Shown: positions 1 through 11,213, counted from the first letter of the stretch. The stretch: 64,000 bases of DNA from Trichomonas vaginalis G3 (GCF_026262505.1 NC_067207.1:26070082-26134081), one strand, 5' to 3'. The notes: generated by a model from the letters alone, not told the origin. A program made the numbers and translations.

Positions 1-24
1 ATATAGTGAAGGATGACCAAACTT

Positions 25-84
25 TAAAAAAATAAAACTAACTTTATTTTATTTATTTTTTTTATTTTGTATGTAAAGACAGAT
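25..84 (+). promoter_or_regulatory. Leader cassette before KilA-N gene (A)
   Basis: This is an AT-rich leader with T and A runs that ends in the block TTTTGTATGTAAAGACAG just before the ATG. Almost the same leader stands before the KilA-N genes of C and B, before an unrelated gene at 41547 and, with small changes, before the GIY-YIG-like gene at 43324. Conservation outside the coding sequence suggests a shared promoter or 5' leader; that role is inferred. Confidence 0.5.
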
Positions 85-876
85 ATGTCAACAACAGAGA
101 ACACAACAACAGTTATAGTCCATGAAGCTATAAATGAAGAATACGAGTGGGTTCAGTTTAACAAACAGTTACGTCTCATTCGTTCGGTCAAAGACGATAT
201 GTACCAAATGCAAAGTATTTTGAATGCTCTTCTTTCTACAAAGCAAGCATATCATTGGTTTGAAAACCAACAGACAAAAGAACTTTTAGAAGAATTTCCT
301 CATATGTTTGCGACCCTCGAAAAACCGAGGGTCGAGATTCCGTACGAAAATCGTAAAAATTTGTCAAATGGTTTGAGAGGCTGGTATGTACATAGACTTC
401 TTGTAAATGCTGTTGCAATGTGGGCTTCACCTCGTTATGCTTGTTATATTTTCATGATGTTAGATGAAATTCATAGACAAGAACGTGAAGAGATGGAAAA
501 GAAACTTCAAGCAAAAGATGAAGTCATTGAAGCAAAAGACAAAAGCATTCAGAAAAGAATACCACGTTCGGTACCAAAAGGTAAGGAAAAGAACTATAAG
601 TATATGATTTATACTGAAGAGTTGGAGAAAGAAGAAGACAGAGATATGGTTATGTTGCATTTAGTCAGAAGAAACAACAAAAGCTTTTACGACCTTGCTA
701 AGATTTACAAATCTGACAGAAATTGGTTCTATCGCGAAAACTTACCGATTTCAATGACCCCAAATGAAGATGTGAAACAAATAGTTCAAGATACGTTACC
801 TCAAACACACTATGATATTAAAGGTTGTACAATTCTTACCTTCAAAGAAGACTTACCGCTACTGAGGAAAAAATAA
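85..876 (+). CDS. KilA-N domain protein (A)
   Basis: This 263-residue protein starts at the first ATG (MSTTEN...). An in-frame TTG further upstream is not a plausible eukaryotic start. Residues about 40-128 look like a KilA-N DNA-binding domain, with the typical pattern WFENQQTKELLEEF, then GWYVHRLLVNAVAMWASPRY. A charged coiled coil follows at about 130-155. The C-terminal basic region (RIPRSVPKGKEK...) resembles the tail of KilA-N proteins of large DNA viruses. KilA-N proteins of viruses and phages are DNA-binding, often regulatory; the role here is inferred. The frame is open. Close relatives lie at 25443 (C, open) and 44024 (B, broken). A strong 8-bp-stem hairpin is embedded at 312-333. 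Confidence 0.85.
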   Translation: MSTTENTTTVIVHEAINEEYEWVQFNKQLRLIRSVKDDMYQMQSILNALLSTKQAYHWFENQQTKELLEEFPHMFATLEKPRVEIPYENRKNLSNGLRGWYVHRLLVNAVAMWASPRYACYIFMMLDEIHRQEREEMEKKLQAKDEVIEAKDKSIQKRIPRSVPKGKEKNYKYMIYTEELEKEEDRDMVMLHLVRRNNKSFYDLAKIYKSDRNWFYRENLPISMTPNEDVKQIVQDTLPQTHYDIKGCTILTFKEDLPLLRKK

Positions 877-927
877 AAGAGTATTTTGACAACTTCAAAC
901 AAGTAGAGTAGATGAACCATTTATTTT

Positions 928-1796
928 TTACGCTTGACTTTTTACAATTTGAACTTTGTTTGCGTAGATATGAATTCTGAAAGAAGTATGAGGGTCTTGT
1001 ATGACTTTGTACTTCTCCCATAGTTCATGTCTGTCAACTTACCTGCCATGGACTCTTTCATAAGTTCCATGAATCGTCTTCGACAATCCGGGGAAAAGTA
1101 CAATGTCAGTAAGTATTCTCTTTACATCCTTACTTAAACTCTTGGCTGTCTGTACACAAATGACAACTGAAATGTTAAAGTGTCTGAGCTTCTTAAGAAT
1201 TCGACACATGTCTTGTTCTCTATTCTTTAACAAAGGATGACAAGCAAAGTCATCTAAGATAAGAAGACATCTATGAGGGTACGTTTTCCAATCGTAAGAT
1301 TGCAATTTCTTCGAAATGTATTCTATCTCTTTCTGTTTGTTTCTGAAGTGTTTTCTTCTCTAATATTCTCTGCATTTCCTCATTTGGGTCTTTAAACTTC
1401 GAATTGACATACTCATTTATAGCATATACTTCAAAACCCTTCTTTGGTACTTCTTTATCAATCTAACAACTCAGAGTCTTTTATACATACTAACTTAGAC
1501 TTCTTTATAATATCTTTGAACGAATTGACGGTTTGGTCAAATTGACCCGAAGTACTACAAATGACAACTAACTCATAGAATGGGTTCTTCTCATCTAGTT
1601 CTTGTTGTTGTGCAGCCATTTTAAGATAAGTGAAGTCTTACCCGACCCAGGTGGTGCAATTAGACCTGTTATACATTCTGAGCAAATAAGAACTTGTCAT
1701 GTATGGGTTTATCTGAGCATTTTCCAACTTCCTCTTGTTCTTATTTAAAACATTCTCAATTTTTTTGTCAATGTCAGCAAACTTTTTTTCTAACAT
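928..1796 (-). pseudogene. Packaging ATPase (A33/FtsK-HerA type), broken (A)
   Basis: The minus strand still shows a Walker A motif of the form APPGSGKT and a Walker B stretch LLILDDFA, the signature of the genome-packaging ATPase found in Mavericks and related viruses. In the family it pumps DNA into the capsid. The gene is broken, with about five or more breaks. The equivalent gene in B is also broken (45237-46095). Element C keeps an open ATPase at 18176-19063 with the same motif spacing. Confidence 0.75.
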
Positions 1797-1833
1797 ATTT
1801 TTTAGAAAAAATTAAAATTTTTATCTTTAGAAA

Positions 1834-2282
1834 ATGTCTAGCGATTTCGCTATCTATATTCGAGACAAACTTTTTGACAGCAAAACATCTGTAGACCATA
1901 AAATCTTACATAGTGTAAACAAGAAAGGGAATTTGTTCTAAAGTTCTGTTTCTGGGAATATGACAGAACCATAAAACATTAAGCAGAGCAGTCTTAAAAT
2001 TTGTCAATGACAGACTTGTTGACAGAGATGACGCCGATTGGAAGATGAAGTCCAACAAAAGTTCTTAGAATGCAAAGAAGACACATGCGCTGTTCTTGAA
2101 GATGAAATAGAAAACAGAATAGAAGAGCTATTAAAGACAAAGAACTTTTACATAAATATGGTTGCGCCAAATTTGACATAACTCCACCAGAAAAGAAGAA
2201 GAGAGAAAAGAAAGAAAAGAAAGTAGAAGAAGAGAAGAAAGAACCCGAGCCAGTTCCAGAGAAAAAGAAATTTGACATGTAA
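1834..2282 (+). pseudogene. Lysine/glutamate-tailed gene, broken (A)
   Basis: A small plus-strand gene starts MSSDFAIYIRDKLFD and ends in a highly charged tail rich in KK and EE. I do not recognise the family. It lies divergent to the ATPase and convergent to the SSB-like gene, and has an equivalent at 46145-46594 in B. Both copies are broken, with about three breaks here. The long acidic/basic tail could suggest a nucleic-acid or capsid partner, but no function can be assigned. Confidence 0.55.
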
Positions 2283-2298
2283 AAATAAAATTTTATTT

Positions 2299-2718
2299 TT
2301 AGAACATTTCTGGGTCAATGTCAATGTTCTCTTCCTCTTTAGGAGCAAACACTGGCTTAGACTCTAAAATCTTTTTACCCAATTTACCTTGAACTTCAAC
2401 TATCTTAGACTCATAATATTCATAGTCGTCTGCTTTCTTTGGTTCATAAGGTATAACAAGTTTGTATGCTTTGCCTTCTTTAAGGTTTGAAAACCTTCTG
2501 TCAAAACTTTCTTTGACTGCTAACAAACCTTCTATGTCTAAGTCTTCAAATTTCGCACCATTTTTAGTCACAATAGCAAACTTAACTGGTTCGATGTTCC
2601 AAACTTTGCTGAATGAAGACTTTTCAAAATGGTAGAAGTAAACATTCAAATATGTGAATGGGTCTAGTTCTTCTTTAAGTCCTGACATGTACTTGTTTAC
2701 TGAGATGAATTTCGTCAT
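2299..2718 (-). CDS. Possible single-stranded DNA-binding protein (A)
   Basis: This 139-residue open frame starts at an ATG (MTKFISVNKYMSG). The body has alternating hydrophobic stretches of the kind seen in OB-type folds. The C-terminus is a short acidic tail ending IDIDPEMF, which recalls the acidic tip of bacterial-type SSB proteins. It lies 36 bp beyond the SF3 helicase stop and reads the same way, so a replication role is likely. A same-size gene next to the polymerase of element C (26560-27033) also ends in an acidic IDID...IDPEAI tail. The SSB call rests on context, size and tail, not on a firm domain match. Confidence 0.5.
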   Translation of the reverse strand: MTKFISVNKYMSGLKEELDPFTYLNVYFYHFEKSSFSKVWNIEPVKFAIVTKNGAKFEDLDIEGLLAVKESFDRRFSNLKEGKAYKLVIPYEPKKADDYEYYESKIVEVQGKLGKKILESKPVFAPKEEENIDIDPEMF

Positions 2719-2754
2719 CTTTTCTATCGGATAAAAAAATATTTTTTTTTAAAT

Positions 2755-3990
2755 TTACTCATAAAAATTTTTCTTTGTATATACACCATTCTGTACGTCT
2801 AAAAGACTTTTGACATTTGCCAAGAATGTTCGTTTAGACGCTGTCATATAACCATATTCTTGACAATATTGTTTATACGAATCGTACAATGACCTTTCAT
2901 CTAATGACACAAAGTCAGTTTCATCTATGAACAGTTCATATACACTCTTGTTTGCTTCTAACAATGTTTGTCTCTCTTCGGTATGTGGAATTTGTCTTGG
3001 ATTGAACTTTGAAATATCTAATGTCATAAAATATGAGAACAAGTGGTTGTAAAAGTCAGATGTCAAAGTTTCTGCTAAGTCGTCAAAATATTCTGTATCT
3101 TGCATATGAGAATCTGACGTTCTGACAACTACATATCTTCTGTCAGAACTTTCTAACTTCATCGGAACAGCATTGTTTGAAACCATAATGAAGTTTGCAA
3201 CATTTTCACAAACTCTTTGGTCTTTATATTTTCTTTCAACAACTCCAACTTTGTCTGTTATAAGACTCTTCAAAGCATCTGAGTTCAAAACTTTTGTTGT
3301 ATCTATACTTTGAAGTTCATTGCAAACTATAAGTTTCATATTCTCTATTGAGGAGTTAAACTTGCCACAGATGTTTTCTAAGTTTGTCATATTCGGATTC
3401 GAATAACCTTCTAACAGTTTGCACAAAATATCTGTAAAGAAAGTATTCTTACCTGTTCCTTGTTTTCCAATTATAATGAGAGCAGTTTCATTTTTAGCAC
3501 TTGGATGTTGTAAGATGTTTGCAAACCAACATAAGATATACTCATAGACTCTTTCGTTTCCATTGCATATAATTTCTTTGACATGGTCTAACCAAGCTTC
3601 TATAATACTGTGTTTCCATTCTACTTGTTCGTATTTATATCCAGTGAAGATAGAATAGAAGTTTGGAGATGGTGTATAAAACTTTATACCACGAACTGAA
3701 AAATCTTCAAGTTTTGACAATAAGATATCCCAAGCATCTAACATCTTCATGCCAACTTGTACAACTTTTATTTTCTTAAGTTTCTGTCTACATTCTTGTT
3801 CAGACACTATTGTTGCTCTTGGTTTGTTAAAGACAACATCCCATTCTTTCATGACATAACATTCTGGGGCAGAGTCAACATAAATGACTAAACGTTTCAA
3901 ATTCTCGACTGCTTTGTTATAGTCTCTAAATGGACACATATTTCTGAATGCTTGGAAGTCATAAAAATCTGAAACATCTATTCTGTACAT
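2755..3990 (-). CDS. Superfamily 3 (D5-like) replication helicase (A)
   Basis: This 411-residue open frame has clear SF3 helicase motifs: Walker A GKQGTGKN at about 175-182, Walker B LIVCNE at about 220-225, motif C NFIMVSNNAVP at about 266-276 and the arginine-finger stretch SSDRRY at about 281-286. The family unwinds viral DNA at the replication origin. A full primase domain is not evident in the first 100 residues. The gene abuts the SSB-like gene and the penton-like gene with spacers of about 30 bp. B's copy (47436-48671) is nearly identical but broken. The start ATG follows an A/T-rich spacer and is shared by both copies. Confidence 0.9.
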   Translation of the reverse strand: MYRIDVSDFYDFQAFRNMCPFRDYNKAVENLKRLVIYVDSAPECYVMKEWDVVFNKPRATIVSEQECRQKLKKIKVVQVGMKMLDAWDILLSKLEDFSVRGIKFYTPSPNFYSIFTGYKYEQVEWKHSIIEAWLDHVKEIICNGNERVYEYILCWFANILQHPSAKNETALIIIGKQGTGKNTFFTDILCKLLEGYSNPNMTNLENICGKFNSSIENMKLIVCNELQSIDTTKVLNSDALKSLITDKVGVVERKYKDQRVCENVANFIMVSNNAVPMKLESSDRRYVVVRTSDSHMQDTEYFDDLAETLTSDFYNHLFSYFMTLDISKFNPRQIPHTEERQTLLEANKSVYELFIDETDFVSLDERSLYDSYKQYCQEYGYMTASKRTFLANVKSLLDVQNGVYTKKNFYE

Positions 3991-4020
3991 TTTTATAAAA
4001 ATAAAAAAAAATATTTTTTT

Positions 4021-4815
4021 TTATTCTTGACTTTGTTGTTGCATTTGTTGCATTTGTTGTTCTTGAGCTATTTGTTGTTGAAGTTGTTCTTGTAATACAA
4101 TACTTTCACCAGTTGCATCTTCCAATTCGAAACTTTCTGCCGTCATTGACAAATACATAGGACATAAAAGTTTTACAGGAACAAAGTTTGCGTCAACTAA
4201 TGTCAACGTTATACTTGCCAAAGTGTTTGAGTTCACTAAGGTTGAAATTCTGCATTCGAATGAACAATAGGCAAACCAGCAGAGAAAGTATTGTTTATAC
4301 GCATAAGTATCTTTTGGTCATAATAGTTTCTGTCAACATTCGAATAACACTTTGAACCTAAGTTTGAAACAATATATAAGATTGGTGGCTTAATGTCAAT
4401 GGAATAGACATTCCTTGTATGACACCTTTTCCTGTATAGGAAACTGTTGGTAGTAAAAACCAGAAATAAGTTTTGTATTATAGCTCATATCGTTTATAGT
4501 AAACTCAGTCGGACATCCAAACATAATGAAACCTGCTCTAGTTGCAGCACATGTTACACCTGTACTTAAAGTATTAAATAAGTCAACAAAACCTGTTGGT
4601 GGTATATCTGAGTAAGTATCTTCAAAGGAGTATTTTTTACCATTCACAACAATAAAGTCTTCTGGTGTCAAAAGAGCAAAACAGGCTTTAGTCGTCATTG
4701 TGTTTAAGGTTAGTTTACAATATCGTCCTTGAGGACTTTGTAAGTTTGTTGTTATAGAATTATATGACTCGGGGTTTTTAGTCGTAATAGTATAAACCAT
4801 TATGTCTTCTGCCAT
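4021..4815 (-). pseudogene. Penton-like minor capsid protein, broken (A)
   Basis: The start MAEDIMVYTITTKNPESYNS and the end NFVPVKLLCPMYLSMTAESF match B's copy at 48701-49487. The C-terminal strand pattern, a phrase like LTLVDANFVPVKL followed by a beta-rich end, recurs in the other penton-like proteins of this window and suits a jelly-roll capsid vertex protein. A glutamine-rich tail (QQQIAQEQ repeats) follows. The gene is broken, with about two breaks, as is B's copy. The penton role is inferred from similarity of pattern and from context. Confidence 0.55.
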
Positions 4816-4860
4816 TTATATATATTTAAAAGTTTTTCTGAAAGTGGAGAAGAACTTCAT

Positions 4861-5055
4861 CTAAACTTTCACATGGGTTTCTTGAAGTTCTCTGTCTAAG
4901 AAGTTCAAATATTTTGTAAAGACATAGAACTTTCCTTTGTCTACACGAACAAACAAAACAGGGTCTTTCATATCGTTCAAAAGTGTGTAAAGTCCTTTAC
5001 ATGAAATAAAGTCTATATTATTTTTCTTCAAACATCTTTCAAGAAGTTTTGACAT
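4861..5055 (-). CDS. Small hypothetical protein (A)
   Basis: A 64-residue frame starts MSKLLERCLKKNNIDFISC and lies between the penton-like gene and the next small gene. It has a mixed alpha/beta look with no recognised domain. B lacks this gene at the same place: there the two neighbours lie almost end to end. So either A gained it or B lost it. It could be a dispensable accessory gene. Confidence 0.5.
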   Translation of the reverse strand: MSKLLERCLKKNNIDFISCKGLYTLLNDMKDPVLFVRVDKGKFYVFTKYLNFLDRELQETHVKV

Positions 5056-5060
5056 TTTAC

Positions 5061-5642
5061 TTAGCAAATAAATTTTAATGAAATGTTGTGGTCGTCAAAT
5101 ATTTTTATGACGTCTGGGAAACTATACTTTAAGTTCAACGTTTCACCTCCTTTCATAACGTATATCTTGTCAATGACATTATATGAAACACCACAGCAAC
5201 TAATGTCGGGTTCTATTTCTTTGATGTTTATATCGTCTGCCTCTGTCAAAAGTTTCAATAGTTCTTTCAAAACTTCATGAGGTGCAATGACATATGAGTT
5301 CACTTTTACAGGGTTGTGTTCGACCAAGTTTAACATTATACTTAAAGCTTGACAAATCTTCTCCTGAGTTTGAAGTTTGTCTTTCAGTTGTTGGTAGTCG
5401 TTTCGAATATCTGCAACAGAACTTAAGTCTCTGCTAACTTCAGGGTATGTTGGTTGTTCTTTTACAGGAACAATTGTTATTACCATCTTCGTCCTCGTAT
5501 GGTTTCCCCACTTCAACATCTCTGTCTTTGACATGACAATAACACTTTGACTGTTTGTTTGAGTTGGTGAATTTAACTTCACATCTGCCACCGCCATTAA
5601 ACCTTTTGAAACACTTACGCTTCTATTTTTCGGAAATGACAT
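5061..5642 (-). CDS. Hypothetical capsid-region protein (A)
   Basis: A 193-residue frame begins at the ATG for MSFPKNRSVSVSKGLMAVAD. The longer open frame upstream of it overlaps the divergent neighbour and is not expected to be used. The middle is a predicted coiled coil (QQLKDKLQTQEKICQAL). The C-terminal part ends in a beta-rich stretch (DIKEIEPDISCCG...). It has a near-identical copy at 49492-50073, and a protein of similar end pattern (DYLDPEIECCGQ) at 19486-20100 in C, so it is a conserved Maverick gene of unknown role. A's copy differs from B's over a short central stretch. Confidence 0.65.
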   Translation of the reverse strand: MSFPKNRSVSVSKGLMAVADVKLNSPTQTNSQSVIVMSKTEMLKWGNHTRTKMVITIVPVKEQPTYPEVSRDLSSVADIRNDYQQLKDKLQTQEKICQALSIMLNLVEHNPVKVNSYVIAPHEVLKELLKLLTEADDINIKEIEPDISCCGVSYNVIDKIYVMKGGETLNLKYSFPDVIKIFDDHNISLKFIC

Positions 5643-5660
5643 TTTACTTAGAATAAAAAG
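5643..5660. promoter_or_regulatory. Minimal divergent promoter (A)
   Basis: Only 18 bp (TTTACTTAGAATAAAAAG) separate the two divergent ATGs at 5642 and 5661. The T-run/A-run layout recurs between other divergent pairs in these elements (14267-14284, 18160-18175, 21092-21108, 36744-36760, 50074-50091), so promoter elements for both genes must lie here or inside the coding regions. Confidence 0.45.
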
Positions 5661-6005
5661 ATGGACGTATTCGAGTATCTCTTCGAATTGAAGCAGAACA
5701 AAGTTTACACACACAAACAATACAAATACATTGACAGAATAGTTCTTTATACAAACAATGGTAAATGTTATAGAATAGCAATATTTGCTGAACCAAAATA
5801 TTTCCATAAAGCAAAGAAAGTTGGTATAACTGAAATGGTGAAAGTTCTTGAAGCAGACAAAAATATAACAACAAAACTGACCGATATTTCTAAAGGAAAG
5901 TTTATAATACAATATTATGTCAAAACTGGCGTACTGTCAATATTTGACGGAGAGAAGTCAGTTCAAGAACAACTTACTGACCTGCTGCCAAAATCTGCTC
6001 GATGA
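5661..6005 (+). CDS. Hypothetical small protein convergent to capsid gene (A)
   Basis: A 114-residue frame starts MDVFEYLFELKQNKVYTHKQ. It is basic with a mixed alpha/beta pattern and has no recognised domain. Its 3' end overlaps the 3' end of the major capsid gene on the other strand. B's copy (50092-50511) is nearly identical but reads further into the capsid gene, to 139 residues. Conservation in both elements supports a real gene. Confidence 0.6.
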   Translation: MDVFEYLFELKQNKVYTHKQYKYIDRIVLYTNNGKCYRIAIFAEPKYFHKAKKVGITEMVKVLEADKNITTKLTDISKGKFIIQYYVKTGVLSIFDGEKSVQEQLTDLLPKSAR

Positions 6006-7572
6006 AGCTGTCGTTATGCCAATCTGAGGAGCCCCGGCAGGTTTCATCGAACGAATCTTCAAAAGAGCATCTTCCGTGAAAAGTGCTATTGGTTTTGTAA
6101 ACTTCTTTGCTTTCAATTCATCTGGACCGTCTCTGTCACCAGTATATTGTATTTGTACAGTACCAACAGTTGAAATACCACCCATAAAGTCTTCTGAGTC
6201 AGCAAATGGAATGCCAAGCCAAAAGTTTGAACGGTCTCCATTTGTATATTGAGTTTTTTGACCTCCTGTATGGGTCCATACTTTCACATATGGCATAATA
6301 GAACTTTGCATTTCAGGGTTAATGGTTGTTGTGAAGTTGTTGTTAAAGTTCATAGCATCTAATGTCAAGTTGTATGACCTCATATCCTCAACTGTAGAAT
6401 ATTCTTCTCTTGGATAATATTTGCCATCTATGTTTATATGATATTTAATACCAGGTTGTAGAAACAAGAATAGTCATTTATAGTTCGTCTGAACAGTACA
6501 AACATAGTATCTGCATGTTTCATTGCAGTTGTTAAAGCAATATCTGTTCTTGCACCTGGGTCAGCACTTTGGTTTCCAACTTCACCTGCAAAGTCTTTGA
6601 CAGATATTGGTGTATAGGGAACATAAGTGGAACTGCAATATATTTGGCAGCTAAAGCATTTGAAATATCTGGGTCCAACATATAGACTGCAAGTCTGCTT
6701 TCTATTCTCTTGCATTTCAAATTTTTCGCATGTAAACTTAACTGGGTCCCAAGCAGTTCCAGCAGCATTGAAATAATAGTTTACTTCATTGTTGAAGTTT
6801 GAGAAACCAAAGTCTAAGTCAACTTTGTCTTTGCAAAATTCAGCGAATGACGTTTGATTTGTTCCCTTTACGTCTGTAATAGTGAATGGGTCTTGTTTGT
6901 GCAATGACTAAGTTTTTTTCTTGGAGTAAGTTCGATAGAAATTTTCCTGCCCAGTTTGGCAAGTATCTTAAAACCTGAAGATGAGGAAAATGACAAAGGA
7001 ACTCTAAGTTTCAGTTTTACTTTAGTGGCAGCAGTTCCATCTGAACCAGAAAGGTTAACATAAACTCCTGAACGTTAGGTCAAGTCTTCTTATTTTCTCA
7101 ATAGTTGCATACTGGTCTGTTTGTTCTCTCGCTTGTGGTTGTACTGAGTTTCTCAAAGCGAACCATTCATAGTTTGCCCATGTTACTGTTTGAACTAAGT
7201 CAGAGTTAGAATATATCTTATATCCCATGAAAACTTCCGGAGCATATTGGTATCCGACATAGAAAATTCCATTGCAACCTTTCTTGTCAGACAACTTGGC
7301 AGAAGGTTTTATTTCAATGTCTTGTTCCACGTAATAAGAATGAGTTGTCAATAGAAAATAATATGAAACCTGTCGCAAGCAATATCTACTGTTGTTGAAG
7401 AACCTTCTCCAAACTCACCTACGTTTCCATAAGAAACAGCAGTTGTATATTCGTAAGTTCCAGGAACTATTTCTGACCTTCTAATGGCATTGTCGCATTC
7501 GTTATACCATTCGGAAACATTTCCGTTCATGGCATCCAAAACTGTTGGCGTATAATTCTGAGCGGCGTACAT
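5958..7572 (-). pseudogene. Major capsid protein (double jelly-roll), broken (A)
   Basis: This region is the counterpart of the open 535-residue capsid frame at 50405-52012 in B, starting MYAAQNYTPTVLDAMNG and matching it along its length. In Mavericks this protein is predicted to be the double jelly-roll capsomer. A's copy is broken, with about five breaks, and cannot make a full capsid protein. Confidence 0.8.
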
Positions 7573-7604
7573 TTCATATGGGTAAAAATATAGAATAGTT
7601 GGAT

Positions 7605-10600
7605 TTATGTGTCATAATAGAACCCACGTGGACCAAGCTTTACTTTCTTCCTGGCTGAGTTTTTAACTCTTCTTTTTCCTTCATTGCCACTACTTTCACT
7701 AGATGGAGTTACTTCTTCACTACTTTCACTTTGTTCTACTCTTCTCTTCTTCTTTGGTGTCGCTTTTGGTAACTTGCCCTCTGCTTCAAGTTGTTGCATC
7801 TTTGCCTCATGTTCACCTAGTATGTTGTAAATTTCCCATGTCCTTTTTGCCTTTGGGCTCTGGTCGCCCATCTCAGGTAACCTATATCCTAGAAAGATTT
7901 TGTCATAGTTTGTATTTGAGTCTTCGCTTATTGTTTGCATGACTCTTTCCTGAGTTTCCGGTTCAAGCTCTTCAAACAGAGCTTGTCCATATGAATAAGC
8001 TCGTTTCCAAAATATATGTTTTTGTAGCCATTCTGGTTTTCTTTCCATGTTACCAATAATATCTTTTGTGAATGGGAAAGCTTTTACCCAATGTTTCAGT
8101 CTTGCGTCATTTATTTCTGTAGTTGGTTTTATTTTGTCAAGGAACATGTTTTTCAATACTAACATTTCATTTGGTACTGTCCATTTGAGTTTTCTTAAAT
8201 ATTCATCCCTTCTCGGTTCATTGTCTGCAAAGTAAGTTTTTATGACATTTTGTAAACTTTCGTTTGCAAGGTCATGTACAATAGGTTCTCTTCCTTCTCT
8301 CTCCCTAACTTTCTTTCTAAACTCTTCACCAAATATACCATCTCTATGGTTCTGTGTAGTTCTTTGAGATAAATGTTCTAGAACGTCAGGTGTTATATTT
8401 CCATCAGCCATGTTCATTTCATACTGGTCCAAAATATCTGCATGTTTTCATATCTTTCAATGGCATTAAAGCCGCGCTGAAAATACCAGCTATATCTGGT
8501 TCACCATTCACTTCCATTGCGTCTACAACTTCTGGAATTGTGTTGTAAGTTTATGAACCACCTATCCGGATTAGCTTTATGACCCCATCTCATTGTAGTT
8601 CCATAGTCTGCAGAAACAAAAGTAGTTTTCCATATTGGTTAGGTTCTGAATGAACTTTAAACAATGTTTCATTTCTATATGTTTTGGTGAAATTTAACCT
8701 TTTATTTTCACCGAGTTCAGCCAAAGATTGAACGTTATATGGTCGTAAGTAAAAAGGATTGTTGTATTTGCGTACACTTTCTTTCAGTTCTTCCATTCTA
8801 TGCTGAATATTTTCATCTGATGTTGGAGTCTTTTGTATGTCGGCGAACATTTTTCGATATTCTTCTACTATGTCAGCCGAATTTTTCTTAGACTCTTGGA
8901 AAGATTCCATATTCTCCGCATACTCTTGTTGAGGGTCAAGATTTTTCGGCTGTTCCAAATCTTCATCTAGTTTGTGAAGTTAGTTTCCAAAGGAGGGACT
9001 TGTTTGTTTTCCTTCAGGCTCTTCTAGCTGTTGTTGCTGAACTATTTCTTCCATGTCTGGTTGTATCTGAACTTCTTCCTGTGGAGTTTCTTGTACCTCA
9101 TCTGCTGGCATTTCATATATTCCGAGACCGTTTTAAAAAAGTTCCCTATCTAAGTCATCCGGACTCATAAACCTTTCTTCTTTCGTTCCGTCTCTATTTT
9201 TTTACGCGTTTCATGAAGAGAGTTGAATCATCATTTAGCTCTGACACCAAATATCTCGGAGTAAATTCAGTCATGTCATTTGGATGATATGCTATTAAAT
9301 CATATCCCTTAGCGAGCTTGTATTTTCCAGGTTTGAAATTATATCCCATTTGGTGCTGAACCATAAAGCTAAATAAGGTTCGGGTCAGTATTTCCTTCCT
9401 TGAACTTTCTAATAGCTTCTTTATATCTGTCACTAAAGTCAAGAGTATCTGGGTAACCATAGTCTTCCTTAAGCATTTTTAAGAATTCTTGGTTTCCTTG
9501 TTCTCTACTTCTTTTATGTCCTTGCTCTGTTTGTGGTTGTTGCTGTGCAGTGTTTGAACTGTTGGTTGTGGTGCAGTGTTTTGAACTGTTGGTTGTGGGT
9601 GCTGGATTTTGAACTGTTGGTTGTGGTGCAGTGTTTTGAACTGTTGGTTGTGGTGCTGGATTTTGAACTGTGTTGTTGTGTTGGTTGTTGTGTTGGTTTT
9701 GGTGCATGCCTGTGTCTGTGTCCATGTGACGATGTAAATGTTTTTAGGTAGTCCTGGTGCAGGTGCTTCTCTTGGAGGGTTTGGTGGTATATAATTCCAC
9801 TAGCTAGTATATAAGTTCCACCAGCTGGTATATAAGTTCCACCAGCTGGCACATATGTTCCATCTGCAGCATAATGTCCTACCTGACTTTTCGTTTTTAA
9901 GAAAGCATTTACTAGGTCTGTTTTGGTCTGTTGTAACTCTTTTTCTTGACTTTCCACAACAGTTGCTCTAACGGCGTCATAGGCACTTTGAACTGCCTGT
10001 CTCGTTGCTGCATCTGTTATTTTCGTCATATTTTGTGCTACTTCTCTTAACTCGTTGTCGAAACCTTCAGACTTCAGTTTCTTTCCAGATGGAAGTCGTT
10101 CACTAGTTTCACCTACTATGAAGAGCTTCGAAGGCGTTCTTAAAGTCAGCATTCATTAAAGCTTCATTTGAACTGTCTTCATCCGCTTGTATTTTTGTCC
10201 TTATTGACCCTATAAGTTGGGCTGCTTTAGCGTTGGCTTGGGCATCTAACCAGTCATTATTAGCTTTATATATTCTGCGCTTTTCATTGCCTTTGCATGG
10301 CTGCGTCGTTATTTTTACTTTCTTGTGCTAAGTTTTCATACTGTACGGTTTGGTTTTGCAACTGTAAAAGTTTTTCTGCCTTTACATTTGCTTCAACTTC
10401 TTTTTTATACTCATCGCTATCCATATATGTCTTCAGGGCTTTTTGTTTTATTTCTTCATTTTCAGTACTTTATATTGAGTAGTATGGTTTTTTCAAATTT
10501 ATAACATCTTGTTCCATTTTTGCTACTTCTGCTGCTTTTTCTGACACTTTTTTCGCATATTCCTCTGTACTTAGTTCTTTCAGTTGTTCTTCTTTCTTCT

Positions 10601-11000
10601 TTTTCTCTACGTTTAACTCATTGAGTTTCTTTGTGTGTCTGTCATATTCTAGTTTCTTTTCGTTTTCACTTATTTGTTTCTGTATGTCTATGTTTGACTT
10701 TTTGACATCTGTTATTTGATTTTTGAGTGAACTCAAATTCATTTGACTTTGAGGGTTATAAGCTGTTCCGTCTGCAGCTCCACCATAGCCTGCCATTTTC
10801 GCTAAAAGTGCCGCTCTTAAACCTCCACTCTGTGCACCAATAACTCGGTTTAAAAGCATAGGGTTGCTTGACATTTGTTGCAACATAGTGGGGTCATTCA
10901 TCATTTGTTGTTGCAACTGTTGTTGTGGTGTCAGTTTTACTATTGGATGTTTCAATGCTCTCTTCCTCTTACGTATATTCTTACGTAGCTTACGTGGCAT
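7605..11000 (-). pseudogene. Long right-end structural gene region, broken (A)
   Basis: This region matches the two long frames at 52045-55420 in B. Its start, MPRKLRKNIRKRKRA, is strongly basic. A glutamine-rich and coiled-coil part, a GTYxPAGGTY repeat, a His/Pro/Gln-rich part and a long globular part follow, ending KVKLGPRGFYYDT. About ten or more breaks are present. The role is unknown; its place beside the capsid gene and its basic start suggest a virion core or scaffold component. Confidence 0.65.
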
Positions 11001-11213
11001 TTTAAGTGAAGTAAAAAAACGGTTTTTGACAGATGTTTATATGACACTTTTTGTTCAGCACAAAAAACTACTCGGTCAAAGTGTTGTCGGTTTTGTAAAA
11101 TAACCGTCCTATCTCATTCTATAAGGGAGAAAAAGGCTTCTCAAAGTATACTTCCTTGGAACGCCTGTAACTTTTCCTGTAGCGACGATAAACCCTTACT
11201 TGTCCGGACAAAG

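Noticed and set aside
69-86. GTATGT...ACAG in the KilA leader as a tiny intron
   Set aside because: GTATGT resembles trichomonad 5' splice sites, but the required ACTAAC-type branch/3' motif is absent and the gap would be only about 14 bases.
2148-2348. Phe/Leu-rich frames opposite the lysine-tailed gene
   Set aside because: Antisense shadows of a Lys/Glu-rich coding stretch.
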